This document shows, piece after piece, positions 18,454-19,916 of a DNA stretch of 19,916 bases. A program made the translations under genes and the position numbers. The DNA is taken from the NCBI GenBank assembly GCA_946803715.1, contig CAMPET010000011.1, positions 343,112 through 363,027 of the forward strand, written 5' to 3'. How positions within the stretch are numbered: the first letter of the stretch is position 1; each line of letters opens with the position of its first letter. Under the pieces are notes generated by a model. That model had not been told where the DNA came from and made no database searches. It worked only from the letters and a program-made list of their open reading frames with translations. This stretch comes from Beroe ovata. Lineage: Eukaryota > Ctenophora > Nuda > Beroida > Beroidae.

Positions 18454-19309
18454 TGATTTCATAAGTAGATTTAGTAGGTATGCATTCTATTATACATATC
18501 TGTTATAACAGTTTCAATTAAGGTAATAGTAGTTTAATATAATAGCAATTTTTCTAATATTTTATGTGGCTTTATTTGATTGATTGATTGACTCTGGAAA
18601 ATGGTCGACTCTTTGGGACAGCTCATCTAGCAACACCACGAGGAATCAACTACTTTTCAATGATCCTGCACTCAAACCAACACCTTCGCGTGACAGCTAT
18701 AGGGCTACACAGAGTAGCATTTGAATAGCTCTACTCGCAATCTCTGAGTTAAAGATGTGCTGGTAGGTAGTCTGACACTGTACAGCTCCGATGCTCCTTT
18801 GCCTTTTTTATTGTGAAATCAGAGCGTAACAGATGATCTGCCAGTGCATTCACCTAATCCAGCTCCAGCTCCCTATCAGTTTTCGTGTTAACATGAAACT
18901 GCTTAACATGAAGCAATGCTCATCTACAAATGATGATAGAAACACCCAGTTCCCTAAAGTCACGGACAGGTTACAAAGCAAAGACCGGAGGAAAACATCA
19001 GCGCAGGATGAAATTTTGACAGGACAATGACCAAACCGTTAACTGTTAAATTATTTAGAGACTTAACCTTAATATCTTATATTGAAGTATAGTTTAGGTT
19101 ATCAATCTTTCTATCAAAAGTGAAGGGTTCTGCCAAAAATTTTGCCTTCCCCCAGGGACCTTTGATGGCCGATGATGTGTGAGTCACTGGTTTCATGATC
19201 AATTCACCGTGCTCACATCTGGAGGGCGCGAGAGCGCCAAAATAACATACACACCAGCCTGTCATCTTAACTCACACACATTTTACTTTAGAATCATAAA
19301 CATGGTAAA
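18454..19309. other. Gene-free stretch after ORF4
   Basis: No gene and no LTR matching the gag upstream region could be seen. A GATTGATTGATTGA simple repeat lies at about 18580. A GAGGGGTG word at 18435-18442 could be read as a polypurine tract, but no partner LTR supports this. Confidence 0.35.
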
Positions 19310-19492
19310 TGGTCGGTCTGTCACTGATAAAGTATCGGGGAAAAACAGTCACTTCCACTTCCAGTTACAGATTCTAAGGATTCAGGGGAATGTTCGGCTT
19401 GTCACTGATAAAGTATCGGGAAAAAACAGTCACTTCCACTTCCAGTTACAGATTCTAAGGATTCATGGGAGATGGTCGGCCTGTCACTGATA
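19310..19492. repeat. 81-82-bp tandem repeat, two full copies plus part
   Basis: A unit beginning with (T/G)TCGG(T/C)(C/T)TGTCACTGATAA recurs at 19310, 19391 and 19473. The first two copies are almost identical over 81 bp, and the third stops after about 20 bp. An open frame through it is a by-product. Confidence 0.9.
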
Positions 19493-19916
19493 AGCATTTT
19501 AGTAGACCGCCACGTGCTTCAACTCAAATCACATGATATGCACCTCACGCCGATAGTCATAAGGTATAGGGTTTTGCTCTGCATCATTGGCTCCGGATAA
19601 ACCTGAGGGTCACATGACTTGGAAACGCGTTGGGCACGTTTTATTAGGGGCTGCAAAGTAGCATTTCTCAGTTCGACAAATTTCTTACTCTGCGGACGCA
19701 GAGGATCAGAAGTTGGGACTCGGACTCCTCCCTGACTAATGCGGACGCTCAGATCCAGGGAGAGGCCGGATTCCAATGGCTTGGTCAAAACAAAATTCAC
19801 CAACAACCCTTCACTTGGTTTAGTAGTTTATTGTTTATTGTTTGATGTTTGATGTTTGACGGAAAGCTATCGAAACAAAGTGCACGAAAATCAGGGAAGT
19901 TAAATGTCCGATTCTA
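19493..19916. other. Gene-free end of window
   Basis: A minus-strand open frame (19519-19806) has no domain and is not supported. A short TTTATTG/TTTGATG simple repeat occupies about 19829-19860. Confidence 0.4.

Noticed and set aside
19519-19806. 95-codon minus-strand open frame
   Set aside because: No recognisable domain and no neighbouring exon.

Overview
This window looks like AT-rich nuclear DNA from a metazoan, most likely an invertebrate. The signs are a canonical GT-AG spliceosomal intron, AATAAA poly(A) signals, minisatellites, no bacterial-style gene packing, and a Metaviridae (Ty3/Gypsy) retroelement with an envelope gene. I cannot name the species. Single-base N characters at 4625, 9671, 10060 and 18393 look like scaffold joins, and at least one (9671) is flanked by a false duplication.

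Layout. 1-6050 is gene-poor and holds minisatellites and short dispersed repeats. From 6055 to about 18450 every believable gene is on the + strand, in this order: ORF-A, a protein with two U1/matrin-type zinc fingers (6055-6702); ORF-B, a Ulp1/C48-like cysteine protease fold that lacks the catalytic His and the oxyanion Gln (7140-7763); ORF-C, a short Gag capsid-like fragment of a second Gypsy lineage (8816-9157); gag (9216-10756); pol (about 10720-14723, encoding protease, RT, RNase H and integrase, interrupted by a 179-bp intron inside RT); env (15287-17569, signal peptide, RRKR site, fusion-peptide-like segment, TM anchor, tail with PPxY and PSAP motifs); and a doubtful accessory ORF (17926-18453). 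The region after 18454 has no gene I can support and carries an 81-bp tandem repeat.

How it works together. Gag and Pol are linked by a -1 frameshift heptamer (AAATTTT) in a 67-nt overlap. The other ORFs start 1-11 nt after an AG, often preceded by pyrimidines, as expected if they are expressed from spliced RNAs (retrovirus-style subgenomic mRNAs or spliced-leader trans-splicing). No pair of LTRs could be found by eye. Pol catalytic residues are all present and gag, pol and env have no stop codons beyond those explained by N joins, so the locus is either recently active or under selection. The main surprise is an intron in the RT domain of an otherwise intact retroelement. It implies retention of unspliced RNA as genome, host domestication, or non-RNA propagation.
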